Positions 8,676 through 18,621 of a DNA stretch of 64,000 nt are shown one piece after another. The DNA comes from an uncultured Roseovarius sp. (GTDB lineage: Bacteria; Pseudomonadota; Alphaproteobacteria; Rhodobacterales; Rhodobacteraceae), in NCBI GenBank assembly GCA_951812895.1, contig OX638333.1, forward strand, positions 3,018,001 to 3,082,000. Direction: 5' to 3'. A program made the translations under genes and the position numbers. The notes under the pieces are model-generated. The model saw only the letters and a program-made list of their open reading frames with translations, did not search any database and was not told the origin of the DNA. Position 1 is the first letter of the stretch. Each line of letters opens with the position of its first letter.

Positions 8676-9872
8676 TCAAGTGGACTTTGGAACAAATTCC
8701 AGCATACATTGCTGAAAGAAGTCGAGCGCGGCTTCGCCACCTGATCCATGTGCAAGACGTCCGACCTGATGCATTGGCGATCGCAAGGCACGCTGCATTT
8801 TTTCGCAGACCCAAATGTCTTCGGTCTGAAAATCCCCGGTGTCCAGGGGATGCTTTGTCCAGTGAGAGGATTTGATGCGACCGCTATCCGCATCATAGCC
8901 CGGAATATCCTTGGCCCGGTAGGTGTAGCTCATCCAGCCCTTAGGAGCCCAGTTCCGTACCCGCAGCAACGTGGTATTTGCGTTCAACGGCTCCATCGTT
9001 GATATCGAAAATCCCCACGGGTTAGGTGTCAGAAGCGTTGTCGGAAACAGCATGTAAACTCCGCCATAACCCGGCTTAGTCGCCCCGTTTACCGTTTTCG
9101 TGCCAGATCCTTTGGCCGCGTTTTCCACAAATTGTGGGATGCGGTGTTTCACCCCCTCACGCTCTGTCGACCACCAGACCATGTGTCGGCCAAAGGTCTC
9201 CCAGATATTCTTGTCATGCAATGGGCCGCCAAGAGTTTCCTTGTGCAGATAGGCCAGATGATAGCCATCAAGCGCGTTTTCAGCAAAGACCTTCCAGTTA
9301 CAGTTGATCTCGTAAACGATGTCATCCGGGTTCTCCTCCAGATCGCTGGAGGACAGATCATGCGGCCATGCGACGCTTTCCAGATCACTTACCCATGCCT
9401 CGAATGATTCTTCCGGCTCTGAATCCGGATGAACGAACACAAGGTTGCGAAACACGCCGACAGCCGCGCCAAACAAAGTGGTCGATTTTTTATCCAGATC
9501 GGGAAAGCATTCGCGCTGTGCCGGAACTCCACGCAGGCGGCCATCAAGGTTGTAGACCCAGTTGTGATAGGGACACATGATGGTTTTGCCCGCATTTCCG
9601 CACCCTTCAAGCAGCTCGGTCCCACGGTGCCGGCAGATGTTGTGAAAACCACGCAATTCGCCATCACTGCCTTTGATGACAATCAGCGCATGCGTCCCTG
9701 CCTGGACCGTTCGGAAATCACCCGCTTCGGGGAAATCTGTCAGCACACCGGCAAAGGCCCATGTCCGGCTAAATAACTCTTTGTGTTCTCTCTCCAACCA
9801 ATGCCCGGATGTATAGGCTTCTCCGGGCAGGCGTTGATGTGGTTTGTCGGGCAAGGTTGCGGGTGCGGGCAT
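8676..9872 (-). CDS. Rieske-type ring-hydroxylating oxygenase, alpha subunit
   Basis: A 398-residue oxygenase. The Rieske [2Fe-2S] ligands are Cys80/His82 (CRH) and Cys100/His103 (CPYH). The mononuclear iron site has Asp202, His205 and His210 in an NWKVFAENALDGYHLAYLH context, with the ordinary aspartate bridge. Size and pattern place it in the group containing choline, betaine and carnitine oxygenases as well as aromatic oxygenases, so the substrate is open. No reductase or ferredoxin gene is adjacent. The start at 9872 is chosen because the upstream extension is not conserved-looking and runs through the operator region. It is divergent from a small membrane protein and a TetR regulator, which probably controls it. 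Confidence 0.88.
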   Translation of the reverse strand: MPAPATLPDKPHQRLPGEAYTSGHWLEREHKELFSRTWAFAGVLTDFPEAGDFRTVQAGTHALIVIKGSDGELRGFHNICRHRGTELLEGCGNAGKTIMCPYHNWVYNLDGRLRGVPAQRECFPDLDKKSTTLFGAAVGVFRNLVFVHPDSEPEESFEAWVSDLESVAWPHDLSSSDLEENPDDIVYEINCNWKVFAENALDGYHLAYLHKETLGGPLHDKNIWETFGRHMVWWSTEREGVKHRIPQFVENAAKGSGTKTVNGATKPGYGGVYMLFPTTLLTPNPWGFSISTMEPLNANTTLLRVRNWAPKGWMSYTYRAKDIPGYDADSGRIKSSHWTKHPLDTGDFQTEDIWVCEKMQRALRSPMHQVGRLAHGSGGEAALDFFQQCMLEFVPKST

Positions 9873-9883
9873 GAGAGGTCCGT

Positions 9884-9922
9884 GTAAATTGTCATATTTG
9901 ATTAATTTACAATATTGACAAT
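9884..9922. promoter_or_regulatory. Overlapping palindromes, candidate TetR operator
   Basis: Two interlocked inverted repeats lie between the divergent Rieske gene and the small membrane protein gene. GTAAATT (9884-9890) pairs with AATTTAC (9904-9910), and ATTGTCA (9888-9894) pairs with TGACAAT (9916-9922). The block is A/T-rich and close to the start of the Rieske gene. It is the natural candidate for the site of the TetR regulator encoded at 10284; binding is inference. Confidence 0.45.
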
Positions 9923-9967
9923 AAACGAAGCATTGTCCAGTATCCCGGAAAAGAAATTTGGGAAAAA

Positions 9968-10273
9968 ATGACAACTCCTCCGCGTATGCAAATCCAAAAG
10001 TCCACATTCGAGGGGCGGATCAGGCAGCAAAAATGGCTGACGCTGGTGGCTTTGCCGATCCTTATGATCTCTACCTACTTCGGCTACTATTCGGTCTGGG
10101 GCGCCTTATTCATTTTCTGGGGCCTGTCATCGACCCTGTCAGGAGAGGTTTTCCTGCTGGAGCCGATTAACCGGGGGGCCAATCCGGTGCTTTTCTGGAT
10201 CATATCTGTGATGTGGATCGGGTTTGGTGCGCTCTATATCCTTGCCGACTTTTTCCCGGAATATTTGGTTTAG
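9968..10273 (+). CDS. Small membrane protein of unknown function
   Basis: A 101-residue protein that I do not assign to a family. After a basic N-terminus (about residues 1-23) there are hydrophobic stretches at about 24-40, 42-55 and 75-94, so probably three membrane passes. It starts 95 bases from the divergent Rieske gene and ends 10 bases before the TetR gene, so it is probably cotranscribed with the regulator. The context suggests a role near the Rieske pathway, such as membrane anchoring or transport, but nothing in the sequence proves it. Confidence 0.7.
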   Translation: MTTPPRMQIQKSTFEGRIRQQKWLTLVALPILMISTYFGYYSVWGALFIFWGLSSTLSGEVFLLEPINRGANPVLFWIISVMWIGFGALYILADFFPEYLV

Positions 10274-10283
10274 GGAACGCGCG

Positions 10284-10859
10284 ATGCCCAGACCCAGCCT
10301 GAAAGACACCCGCACCGACGAAATTCTTGAGGCATTCATGCGTTGTGTTGCGCGCTATGGGCTGGATGGGTCAACGCTTGAACGGATTTCAGAAGAGGCC
10401 GGGATAGGGCGACCATTATTGCGACATTACCTGGGCAATCGCGAACAGATGGTGGCGCAGTTCATCGACTATGTGACCCGTAAATTTGATGGGATGACAA
10501 CCGAATTATTCGACGCGCTGCCAGAAACCAACAGGATGGATGTGTTGATCGGGGCACTGTTCGGGCGCGAGGATTACCAGCCTGACAATGCCGCCGTGTT
10601 TCAGGCGATGGTCGCGGCCTCAGACAGGTATCCGGGCATCCGGGCCTCGCTGTTGAAATTCATAACGGGGTTTGAAGAGCGCGTTGCCGGTGAAATCCAG
10701 CGGCAAAAGCCGCAGGCAGATGCCGGAAGCTGTGCGATTGCGGCATCCGGCCTGACGGCGATTTACTTTAATACAGCGGCGATCATGCCGCTAAAGCCTG
10801 AAAATCACTGGCAAAACCGTCAACGACAGGCCGCACAGCGATTACTGGAAAACTTATAG
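10284..10859 (+). CDS. TetR/AcrR family transcriptional regulator
   Basis: A 191-residue repressor. The N-terminal helix-turn-helix covers about residues 8-52 (TDEILEAFMRCVARYGLDG, then STLERISEEAGIGRPLLRHYLGNREQM), the TetR_N pattern. The rest is a ligand-binding helical domain with no diagnostic motif. The gene lies 10 bases after the small membrane protein gene and most likely governs both transcripts of this divergent locus through the palindromes at 9884-9922. The ligand is unknown; given the Rieske neighbour, an oxygenase substrate is a fair guess. Confidence 0.87.
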   Translation: MPRPSLKDTRTDEILEAFMRCVARYGLDGSTLERISEEAGIGRPLLRHYLGNREQMVAQFIDYVTRKFDGMTTELFDALPETNRMDVLIGALFGREDYQPDNAAVFQAMVAASDRYPGIRASLLKFITGFEERVAGEIQRQKPQADAGSCAIAASGLTAIYFNTAAIMPLKPENHWQNRQRQAAQRLLENL

Positions 10860-10895
10860 ACAGCGCGGTGTGTTGGCACCCAACCCACATTTCGG

Positions 10896-12188
10896 TCAGA
10901 CCAGCACGCCGTCTGCGCCCAATACGGTTTTGCCTCTCAGATAAGGGAGCAGAGCCTCTGGCAGCACAACCGACCCATCGGCCTGTTGCCCGTTTTCCAG
11001 AACTGCGATCAGGCAACGGCCCACGGCCAGGCCGGACCCATTGAGCGTGTGCAGGAATTCGGGCTTGCCGCCACCTTCGGGCCGGAACCGGGCGTTCATG
11101 CGCCGCGCCTGAAAATCACCGCAGACGGAGACAGATGAGATCTCGCGATAACTGTCCTGTCCGGGCAGCCAAACCTCGATATCATGGGTCCGGCGCGCAC
11201 CCGCGCCCATATCACCGGTACACAGTACAACCGTACGGTAGGGCAGGCCCAGCCGTTCCAGTATGCCCTGCGCACAATCGGTCATCCGGGCATGTTCCTC
11301 ATCGGATTTGTCCGGATGGGTCACGCTGACCATTTCAACCTTTTCAAACTGATGCTGGCGCAGCATGCCGGATGTGTCCTTGCCCGCGCTGCCGGCCTCT
11401 GACCGGAAGCACTGGGTATGGGCCACATAGCGACGCGGCAGATAGCTTTCTTCGACGGTCAGGCCGTTGACGATGTTGGTCAGCGTTACCTCGGCCGTGG
11501 GCACCAGCCACCAGCCATTGGTGGTTTCATAGCTGTCTTCGCCAAATTTTGGCAATTGCCCGGTGCCATACATCATTTCCGACCGCACCAGCACCGGCGT
11601 CCATGTCTCTGTCAGGCCGTTTTCTTCGATATGGGTGTCCAGCATGAACTGCGCCAGCGCACGGTGAATGCGCACCACGCCGCCGGACAGCACCACAAAG
11701 CGAGAGCCGGACAGCTTGGCCGCGGTTTCGAAATCCATACCCGGCTTTACACCGTCGATCTCAAAATGCTCTTTCGGGGTGAAATCAAAGGCTTTGGGCG
11801 TGCCCCAACGGTGGATTTCAACATTGTCTTCTTCATCCGCACCTTCGGGCACGTCATCATGCGGCAGGTTGGGCAGACCCATCAACAGATCGGTCAGTTG
11901 CTGGTCAAGCTCTTTGGACTCGGCCTGCATCGCGGCGACTTCGGCCTTTTTCTCGCCCACAAGGGCGCGCAGGCGTTCAAATTCGACCTCGTCCCCTTTG
12001 GCCTTGGCGGCACCTACTTCTTTTGATGCGCGGTTCTGATCGGCCTGTGCAGTCTCAGACGCATGAATACGCGCGCGCCGTGCCTCATCCAGTTTAAGGA
12101 TCTCCGACGATGCACCGCTGTTCCCACGGCGGGCCAGAGCGGCGTCGAAGGCGGCAGGGTTTTCGCGGATGGCGCGGATGTCATGCAT
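10896..12188 (-). CDS. serS: Seryl-tRNA synthetase
   Basis: A 430-residue class II aminoacyl-tRNA synthetase that charges tRNA-Ser (and tRNA-Sec where present). It begins [11 protein letters not shown] at the ATG at 12188, followed by the antiparallel coiled-coil arm at about residues 30-105. Class II motif 2 ([15 protein letters not shown]) and motif 3 ([18 protein letters not shown]) are clear, and the motif 1 region lies around residue 180. Length is standard. A longer upstream frame has no family similarity. The gene converges on the TetR gene with a 36-base gap. Confidence 0.97.
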   Translation of the reverse strand: MHDIRAIRENPAAFDAALARRGNSGASSEILKLDEARRARIHASETAQADQNRASKEVGAAKAKGDEVEFERLRALVGEKKAEVAAMQAESKELDQQLTDLLMGLPNLPHDDVPEGADEEDNVEIHRWGTPKAFDFTPKEHFEIDGVKPGMDFETAAKLSGSRFVVLSGGVVRIHRALAQFMLDTHIEENGLTETWTPVLVRSEMMYGTGQLPKFGEDSYETTNGWWLVPTAEVTLTNIVNGLTVEESYLPRRYVAHTQCFRSEAGSAGKDTSGMLRQHQFEKVEMVSVTHPDKSDEEHARMTDCAQGILERLGLPYRTVVLCTGDMGAGARRTHDIEVWLPGQDSYREISSVSVCGDFQARRMNARFRPEGGGKPEFLHTLNGSGLAVGRCLIAVLENGQQADGSVVLPEALLPYLRGKTVLGADGVLV

Positions 12189-12377
12189 CGGATCGGTTCC
12201 TAGGTAGTTGAGTCGTTTCCGCCTTATGCACCAGTTTTTTAGTGGGGTGTAGGGTGTGCTTGCCGTCAACCGGTGCGGGACAGAGAATTCTCAATTTAAC
12301 TCATTGTAGACTTCTCTCTTCAAAGTGTTTGACGATATAGCCTGCCAGGACAGGATTTGCAGTTCAAGAGGCGTTTC

Positions 12378-12971
12378 ATGATTACTCATTCAAAGTCAGG
12401 AGTGCGTTACCTGACGATACGGGACTATCAAACAAAGCCGTGGAAAAACGGCAAAGGCATGACTCATGATATATTCCTGTCGCCAGAGAACAGCGACCAT
12501 TCGGGATTTGACCTCAGGTTTGCATTGTCACCGATTACGGAAGCCGGGCCATTTTCGTCGTTCCCCGGCGCAGATCGGATAATTACTTTGATCGAGGGCC
12601 GGGCGCTTGAATTGGATTTTGATGGCCATATTGAGCGGTTGGAACCGTTACAATCCCTCAGATTTGACACCGGTCTGGCACCGATGGGGCATCCTGTGGG
12701 CGGGCCCGTGCGCGTGGTCAACGTAATGGCGCGACGGGGCGTTTGGGATATCGAATCCTGCGCAGTTGTAGATCATGCCACATTGTGTTGTGGGTCGGAT
12801 GAGCTGTTGTTTCTTATTGCGCTATCCGAAGGCTGGTGTGTCGGTGCGGGCGCTGATGCACAGGTACTGGAGCCGCTGAGCACGGTGATTGTGACAGATC
12901 AGGCAGAGCCGGAATTGACCTGCCGTGGCGCCGGTCATGCGTTGATCGCGCAATTAAGACGGCACAGCTGA
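12378..12971 (+). CDS. HutD/Ves family cupin-like protein
   Basis: A 197-residue protein of the HutD/Ves family. The N-terminal half carries the familiar TKPWKNGKGMTHDI segment (about residues 18-31), then FDLRFALSPITEAGPFSSFPGADRIITLIEG. These bicupin-like proteins are often encoded with histidine-use (hut) genes and may limit urocanate or formiminoglutamate accumulation, but the activity is not settled. There are no hut genes in this window, so the copy is an orphan. The ATG at 12378 has an AAGAGGCG ribosome-binding site. Confidence 0.83.
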   Translation: MITHSKSGVRYLTIRDYQTKPWKNGKGMTHDIFLSPENSDHSGFDLRFALSPITEAGPFSSFPGADRIITLIEGRALELDFDGHIERLEPLQSLRFDTGLAPMGHPVGGPVRVVNVMARRGVWDIESCAVVDHATLCCGSDELLFLIALSEGWCVGAGADAQVLEPLSTVIVTDQAEPELTCRGAGHALIAQLRRHS

Positions 12972-13205
12972 CCCGTTTGTGTCTTTCTCCGGTGTGCGTG
13001 ACTGGCTGTCAAGCGGTGCATTTGGTGCTGCTCGGTCGCAATTCGATGCTCTGTTCGGGTGCATCACCCGGTGTACAGGGGCTGTACGGGTTGTGTACGG
13101 ATATCACCCCCCGTTTTCGCGCCTTGCAAATGGCCTTCGCGAACCTTAGGTTCCCGCAGAATTCGCGCGGCAAAATGCCCGCTGACAGAAGAAGGATACG
13201 CGCCA

Positions 13206-13487
13206 ATGGAAGCTCTTGCTCAGTTTCTTCCCCTCATTCTCATTTTCGCGATCATGTGGTTCCTGCTGATCCGTCCTCAGCAGAAGAAAATGAAAGAACA
13301 CCGCGCCATGGTGGATGCCGTGCGCAAGGGGGATAAAGTGATCACCCAGGGTGGTTTGATCGGCAAAGTGACCAAGGTGAAAGAGGGTGACGAAATCGAG
13401 GTTGAGCTGGCCGAAAACATCCGTGTCCGCGTGGTGAAATCGACGCTTGCACAGGTTCTGTCCAAGACTGAGCCAGCCGAGGGCTAA
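13206..13487 (+). CDS. yajC: Preprotein translocase subunit YajC
   Basis: A 93-residue single-pass membrane protein. The N-terminal membrane segment (about residues 5-22, PLILIFAIMWFLLIRPQ) runs into the family's RPQQKKMKEHR signature, and KGDKVITQGGLIGKV follows at about 44-58. YajC associates with SecDF and SecYEG. An AGAAGGA ribosome-binding site precedes the ATG at 13206; an open frame further upstream is not protein-like. The gene lies 39 bases before secDF, the normal order. Confidence 0.95.
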   Translation: MEALAQFLPLILIFAIMWFLLIRPQQKKMKEHRAMVDAVRKGDKVITQGGLIGKVTKVKEGDEIEVELAENIRVRVVKSTLAQVLSKTEPAEG

Positions 13488-13526
13488 GCCCGAATACCCG
13501 TTCTAACCTGTTGAAAAGGCAGTACT

Positions 13527-16160
13527 ATGCTTCAGATCGAACTGTGGAAACGCATTGTTATCTGGGGCCTTGTGGCCCTTGGTCTTTTGCTGGCACTGCC
13601 CAACGGATTTTACACCCGTGTTGAGACACATAATGATGCCCTTGCGGTGATCGAGGCGGGGTCAGACGCGCCCGGTCTACAGGAACAGGTGGATCAATGG
13701 CCCGGATGGTTGCCCTCTGGATTGGTCAATCTGGGGCTGGATCTACGCGGCGGTGCGCATCTGTTGGCCGAGGTGAAGGTCGCAGATGTTTATCAGGCCC
13801 GGGTCGAAGGCATGTGGCCCGAGATCCGCGATATGCTGCGTGAAGAGCGCAGCAACATTGGCCCGATCCGCCTGCAACCTACTGATAATCCAGAGCTTCG
13901 TATCCGATTGGTGGAAAAACCAGAGGCGGTTGAAGATGCCGCTGCGTTGGTCCGTGGGCTGGCCCGGCCGGTCGTGAGCCTGACCGGCGTCAATTCCAGC
14001 GACATCGAAGTGCGGACGGAAAATGATCTGATCATCGTCGGGCTGAGCGAGGCCGAGAAGCTGGCCACAGACGAGCGAACAGTACGACAATCGCTGGAAA
14101 TCATCCGCCGCCGGATTGATGAGGTCGGCACCCGAGAGCCCACGATTCAACGCCAGGGGTCGGATCGTATTCTGATCCAGGTGCCGGGTGTGGGCAGTGC
14201 AGCAGAGCTGAAAGATATCATCGGCACGACGGCCCAGCTGACCTTCCAGCCGGTTGTCGGCCGTACCACCAACGCCGATGATGCGCCCGGACCGGGCAAT
14301 GAAATTCTGCCTTCATTGGATGAGCCGGACACATATTACATTCTCGAAAAAGCACCGGTTGTGACGGGTGAGGAACTGGTCGATGCGCAGCCTGATTTTG
14401 ACCAAAACGGGCGTCCGGCGGTATCCTTCCGGTTCAACCCGACAGGTGCGCGTAAGTTTGGCGACTACACCGCTGATAACATTGGCAATCCCTTTGCCAT
14501 TGTTCTGGATGGAGAGGTCATCAGCGCCCCCGTTATTCAAAGCCATATTCCGGGCGGATCGGGGATTATCACGGGGCGCTTTTCAGTCGAGGAAAGCACC
14601 AATCTTGCCGTGCTTTTGAGGGCAGGGGCCCTGCCTGCCGGTTTGGAATTTCTGGAAGAACGCACCATCGGCCCGGAACTGGGTGCAGACAGTATTGAAG
14701 CGGGCAAGATTGCCTGCATTGTCGCCTTTGCATTGGTGCTGTTTTTCATGTTCGTCAGCTACGGCACATTTGGTATTTTTGCTAATATTGCACTGATCAT
14801 TAACGTTGGGTTGATTTTCGGCTTGCTCAGTCTGATCGGCGCAACGCTGACCTTGCCCGGGATCGCCGGTATTGTGTTGACCATCGGTATGGCGGTGGAC
14901 GCCAATGTGCTGGTGTTTGAACGGATTCGGGAGGAAATCAAATCAGCCCGGGGACCTGCACGGGCTATTGAGTTGGGTTACGAAAAGGCACTGAGTGCAA
15001 TCACGGACGCCAATATCACCACCTTTATTACTGCGCTGATCCTTTATGCGATGGGCAGCGGGCCAGTGCGCGGCTTTGCAATCACTTTGGGGCTGGGCAT
15101 CATAACGTCAGTCTTTACGGCGATCTTCGTGACCCGCCTGATCGCGATTATCTGGTTCGAACGCCGCCGGCCCAAAACGGTATTGTCTGGCCGCGCGTTG
15201 CGGTTGGTACCAAAAGACACCAAATGGCAATTTTTCCGCCGCTGGAAAATGACGATGGGGGCTTCGGTCATTTTGTTGTTTGTTTCAGTTGGGTCGTTTG
15301 CGGTGCAGGGCCTGAACTACGGCATTGATTTCCGCGGCGGTACGACGATCCGGACGCAGTCGACGCAGGAAATTGACATTGGCCAGTATCGTCAGGCGCT
15401 ACAGACCCTTGAACTTGGTGATGTGACGATCACGCAGGTGTTTGATCCAACATTTGAAGAAGATCAGCATGTGGCGATGATCCGTATTCAGGCGCAGGAT
15501 GGTGAGGAAAGTGTTTCTGCAGATGTGACACGTAACGTTTTAGCCGCCTTGCAAGCTGTCATTCCCGATATCGAATTTACGTCGGTCGAAAGTGTCGGGC
15601 CGAAGGTTTCGGGGGAATTGATTCAGACGGCGATCATTGCCGTTCTGCTCGCCATCAGTGCGGTGTTGTTCTATATCTGGTTGCGGTTTGAGTGGCAGTT
15701 CGCGGTGGGTGCTGTGGCCGCGCTCGTACACGACGTTTTGCTGACAATCGGTATATTCTCGATCCTGAAAATTCAGTTTGATCTGGCAATCATTGCCGCC
15801 CTTCTGACCATCGTCGGCTATTCGCTGAACGACACCGTGGTCGTGTTCGACCGGGTGCGGGAAAACCTGCGGAAGTATAAAAAGAAGGCGTTGAGCGAGG
15901 TTCTGAACCTGTCGATCAATGAAACGCTTAGCCGGACGGTCATGACCTCTGTGACCACGCTGCTGGCGCTGGTGGCATTGTTTGTGTTGGGCGGTGATGT
16001 GATCCGCGGGTTTGTCTTTGCGATGATCTGGGGCGTGATTGTCGGGACGTATTCATCGGTCTTTGTGGCCAGCTCGATCCTGCTTTGGCTGGGTGTAAAA
16101 CGCGACTGGTCAAAGCCGGACGCGAGCGCGGGTACGCAGTTTGCCGATGTAGATGCCTGA
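13527..16160 (+). CDS. secDF: Fused protein translocase subunit SecDF
   Basis: An 877-residue fusion of SecD and SecF, which use the proton-motive force to pull secreted proteins across the inner membrane. The SecD half has the first membrane helix, a periplasmic P1 domain starting with GLDLRGGAHLL at about residue 70, then five helices with VDANVLVFERIREE near 455-468. The SecF half begins at about 570, has GIDFRGGTTIR near 600, and ends with helices containing YSLNDTVVVFDRVREN near 765. Fusion of the two is common in Rhodobacterales. The stop overlaps the next gene by 8 bases. Confidence 0.96.
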   Translation: MLQIELWKRIVIWGLVALGLLLALPNGFYTRVETHNDALAVIEAGSDAPGLQEQVDQWPGWLPSGLVNLGLDLRGGAHLLAEVKVADVYQARVEGMWPEIRDMLREERSNIGPIRLQPTDNPELRIRLVEKPEAVEDAAALVRGLARPVVSLTGVNSSDIEVRTENDLIIVGLSEAEKLATDERTVRQSLEIIRRRIDEVGTREPTIQRQGSDRILIQVPGVGSAAELKDIIGTTAQLTFQPVVGRTTNADDAPGPGNEILPSLDEPDTYYILEKAPVVTGEELVDAQPDFDQNGRPAVSFRFNPTGARKFGDYTADNIGNPFAIVLDGEVISAPVIQSHIPGGSGIITGRFSVEESTNLAVLLRAGALPAGLEFLEERTIGPELGADSIEAGKIACIVAFALVLFFMFVSYGTFGIFANIALIINVGLIFGLLSLIGATLTLPGIAGIVLTIGMAVDANVLVFERIREEIKSARGPARAIELGYEKALSAITDANITTFITALILYAMGSGPVRGFAITLGLGIITSVFTAIFVTRLIAIIWFERRRPKTVLSGRALRLVPKDTKWQFFRRWKMTMGASVILLFVSVGSFAVQGLNYGIDFRGGTTIRTQSTQEIDIGQYRQALQTLELGDVTITQVFDPTFEEDQHVAMIRIQAQDGEESVSADVTRNVLAALQAVIPDIEFTSVESVGPKVSGELIQTAIIAVLLAISAVLFYIWLRFEWQFAVGAVAALVHDVLLTIGIFSILKIQFDLAIIAALLTIVGYSLNDTVVVFDRVRENLRKYKKKALSEVLNLSINETLSRTVMTSVTTLLALVALFVLGGDVIRGFVFAMIWGVIVGTYSSVFVASSILLWLGVKRDWSKPDASAGTQFADVDA

Positions 16161-16914
16161 GGCGTTTCAGACAGCCCTGGCCACGCCGGGGCTGTTCTGG
16201 CTGATGCTGGCAATCGGTGCGGCGGGCATTGTCCGTGGGTTCACCGGATTTGGCACCGCCCTGATCTTTGTGCCGGTGGCCAATATTTTCCTTGAAGCAA
16301 AAGTGGTGATCGCCGTGATCACACTTACCGGCATTGTCAGTTCTGCGGCGCTGTTACCGCGGGCCTTGCGTCAAGGGGACCGGGCCGATGTGGGCCTTTT
16401 GGTTCTGGCTGCGATGGTGAGCGTGCCTGTGGGTCTTTGGGTGCTGGAACAGCTCGACACACTGACAGTACGTTGGATTGTGACAGGCGTTGCAGCAGGG
16501 GCGCTTATCGCGCTCGTTTCTGGCTGGCGTTATTCGAGGGTGATTTCACGCCCATCTCTGATTGGCATAGGCGCCTTGGCGGGATTGATCGGTGGGCTTA
16601 CCGGCTTGACCGGACCCGTAGTCATCCTGTTTTACCTCGCCGGGCAAGCGACCGCACAGGTGGTACGTGCCAACACAATCCTGTTTCTGGCAGCGTTAGA
16701 TGTGGTCATTGTTGGCAATTTGTTATGGCTTAATTCGATCACTTGGGAGCTGGTTTTTGTGGCTCTGGTTCTGGCAGTGCCGTATTTTACCACGACCATG
16801 ATAGGGCAGGCTCTGTTTGATCCGGGGCGTGAACGCATCTACCGCGTGGCGGCCTATGGTGTGATTGGATTGGCAGTGATCAGCGGGTTGCCGATTTGGA
16901 CCCAGGGAGGATGA
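16153..16914 (+). CDS. TauE/SafE family membrane transporter
   Basis: A 253-residue polytopic membrane protein with about eight hydrophobic segments. The N-terminal AAGIVRGFTGFGTALIFVP stretch (residues about 22-40) and the repeated GGLTGLTGPVVILF segment (about 148-161) are hallmarks of the TauE/SafE (DUF81) family. Members export sulfite, sulfoacetate or related anions, but the substrate here is unknown. The start overlaps the secDF stop codon by 8 bases, so translation is probably coupled. The pairing with secDF looks like conserved gene order rather than a shared job. Confidence 0.85.
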   Translation: MPEAFQTALATPGLFWLMLAIGAAGIVRGFTGFGTALIFVPVANIFLEAKVVIAVITLTGIVSSAALLPRALRQGDRADVGLLVLAAMVSVPVGLWVLEQLDTLTVRWIVTGVAAGALIALVSGWRYSRVISRPSLIGIGALAGLIGGLTGLTGPVVILFYLAGQATAQVVRANTILFLAALDVVIVGNLLWLNSITWELVFVALVLAVPYFTTTMIGQALFDPGRERIYRVAAYGVIGLAVISGLPIWTQGG

Positions 16915-16915
16915 T

Positions 16916-17269
16916 ATGCAACTGAATGAAATCCGCTTTGATGGTGCCGTACCAATAGATGGCTATGGCCCAGGATTTTTCCGCGTGGCAGATCAGGTGA
17001 TCGAAGGAGCAATCTACGTCACCGCAGAGGCCGCGCGCAGCTGGGGCGGGTATGAAGATACCGAAGCGCTGATCGCCCTGATCGGTGAAATAGACGTGTT
17101 GTTCATCGGTACCGGGGCCGAGACCGGGCATGTCCCGGCGGCGTTTCGGAAAACGCTGGAAGACGCGGGCTTGGGTGTCGAGGCGATGAATTCGCCGGCG
17201 GCCTGCCGCACCTACAACGTGTTGCTGTCTGAAGGGCGGCGGGTGGCGGTGGCGCTGTTGCCGGTCTGA
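16916..17269 (+). CDS. Mth938-like domain protein (DUF498)
   Basis: A 117-residue cytoplasmic protein of the Mth938/NDUFAF3-like family. The segment [16 protein letters not shown] (about residues 61-76) followed by an alternating helix and strand and [25 protein letters not shown] at the end matches the family. The human relative NDUFAF3 helps assemble respiratory complex I; the bacterial role is not established. The ATG is in the GGAGGATGATGC context directly after the TauE/SafE stop. This secDF-linked placement is common in alphaproteobacteria. Confidence 0.83.
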   Translation: MQLNEIRFDGAVPIDGYGPGFFRVADQVIEGAIYVTAEAARSWGGYEDTEALIALIGEIDVLFIGTGAETGHVPAAFRKTLEDAGLGVEAMNSPAACRTYNVLLSEGRRVAVALLPV

Positions 17270-17334
17270 TCACCACGGTCAATTCGGGGTTATCCGTCTT
17301 TCCGGGCGGTTGTCATTGGGGTAAGGACGGGCGC

Positions 17335-17952
17335 ATGAGCCTGCTGGTTGAGGATCTGACAATCGCGCGCGGTGGCGTGCGTGTGCTGGAGGGGGTGAGT
17401 TTTACGCTTCCTGCTGGAGAGGCATTGGTGCTTCGCGGTCCGAACGGTATAGGCAAGACAACGTTGTTGCGGACTGTGGCCGGGCTTCAGCCTGCACTGT
17501 CTGGCCGGGTTGAGGTTGACGCGGACAGTGTCGCCTATGCGGGCCATGCCGATGGGATCAAGCCGACGCTTAGCGTTGTTGAAAACTTGTCATTTTGGGC
17601 GAAGGTTTTTGGAACGGAAGGCATCGCACCGGCACTGGAAGCCTTTGATCTGGTTGCTTTATCTGATCGTCCCGCCGGGCTGCTTTCAGCCGGGCAGAAG
17701 CGGCGATTGGGATTGGCACGGTTGGTTCTGACCGGGCGGTCGATCTGGATTTTGGATGAACCGACGGTATCGCTTGACCGTGATGCAGTGGCGATGTTTG
17801 CGAAGGTTGTGGCAGGTCACTTGAGGTCAGACGGTTCTGCGCTATTGGCCTCTCACATTGACTTGGGCCTGAATGATGCTTCAGTTCTTGATCTGTCTTC
17901 ATACAAAGCCAAACCGCTGAATTTGAATGATTTTGACGAGGCGTTCTTGTGA
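17335..17952 (+). CDS. ccmA: Haem exporter ATP-binding protein CcmA
   Basis: A 205-residue ABC ATPase for cytochrome c maturation. It carries a Walker A motif (GPNGIGKTT, about residues 35-43), a signature loop ([14 protein letters not shown], about 118-131) and a Walker B ([12 protein letters not shown], about 139-150). With CcmB, CcmC and CcmD it drives release of holo-CcmE, the haem chaperone, at the periplasmic face. The stop overlaps the ccmB start by 4 bases. It heads the ccmABCDG run. Confidence 0.93.
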   Translation: MSLLVEDLTIARGGVRVLEGVSFTLPAGEALVLRGPNGIGKTTLLRTVAGLQPALSGRVEVDADSVAYAGHADGIKPTLSVVENLSFWAKVFGTEGIAPALEAFDLVALSDRPAGLLSAGQKRRLGLARLVLTGRSIWILDEPTVSLDRDAVAMFAKVVAGHLRSDGSALLASHIDLGLNDASVLDLSSYKAKPLNLNDFDEAFL

Positions 17953-18605
17953 AGGCGCTGCTCATCAGAGACCTCAGGCTGGCCATGCGCGCAGGGGGCG
18001 GTTTTGGTTTGGGATTGGTGTTTTTCCTGATTGTGGTCATCTTGGTGCCCTTTGGAGTAGGGCCTGAGAGCACACTGTTATCGGCAATTGCACCGGGAAT
18101 TTTGTGGATCGGTGCCCTGTTGGCCTGTCTCCTGTCGCTCGACAGGGTCTTTGCGCTCGATTGGGAAGATGGCAGCCTTGATCTGCTGGCCACATCGCCG
18201 TTGCCGATGGAGGCTGTGGTCAGCGTCAAGGCGTTGGCACATTGGTTGACGACGGGCCTGCCGCTTGTACTCGCCGCGCCGGTGCTGGGAGTGCTGATGA
18301 ACCTACCGCAGGAAGGATATAAGCCCTTGATATTATCTCTTATTCTGGGGACGCCAGCGCTTAGCGTGATCGGCACATTTGGTGCCGCATTGACGGTTGG
18401 GCTTAAACGTGGAGGCCTGTTGCTCAGCCTGCTGGTTCTTCCACTTTATGTTCCGACATTGATCTTTGGTGCCGAAGTCGCACGTCGGGGCGCTGTGGGG
18501 CTGGATATGACTACACCTTTGCTGATGCTTGCCGGGATAACCTGCGGCACGATCGCGCTTTTGCCCTTTGCATCGGCTGCGGTATTGAAAGTCAATCTGC
18601 GTTGA
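17949..18605 (+). CDS. ccmB: Haem exporter membrane protein CcmB
   Basis: A 218-residue integral membrane protein with six hydrophobic helices and a GTG start overlapping the ccmA stop. It begins [18 protein letters not shown], and the second helix region carries [16 protein letters not shown], both typical of CcmB. It is the permease partner of CcmA in the complex that frees haem-loaded CcmE. Length matches the family. Confidence 0.93.
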   Translation: MKALLIRDLRLAMRAGGGFGLGLVFFLIVVILVPFGVGPESTLLSAIAPGILWIGALLACLLSLDRVFALDWEDGSLDLLATSPLPMEAVVSVKALAHWLTTGLPLVLAAPVLGVLMNLPQEGYKPLILSLILGTPALSVIGTFGAALTVGLKRGGLLLSLLVLPLYVPTLIFGAEVARRGAVGLDMTTPLLMLAGITCGTIALLPFASAAVLKVNLR

Positions 18606-18621
18606 GTATGTGGGAGAGATG

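Noticed and set aside
12977-13205. Frame upstream of yajC
   Set aside because: No protein-like pattern; yajC has a clear ribosome-binding site at its own ATG.
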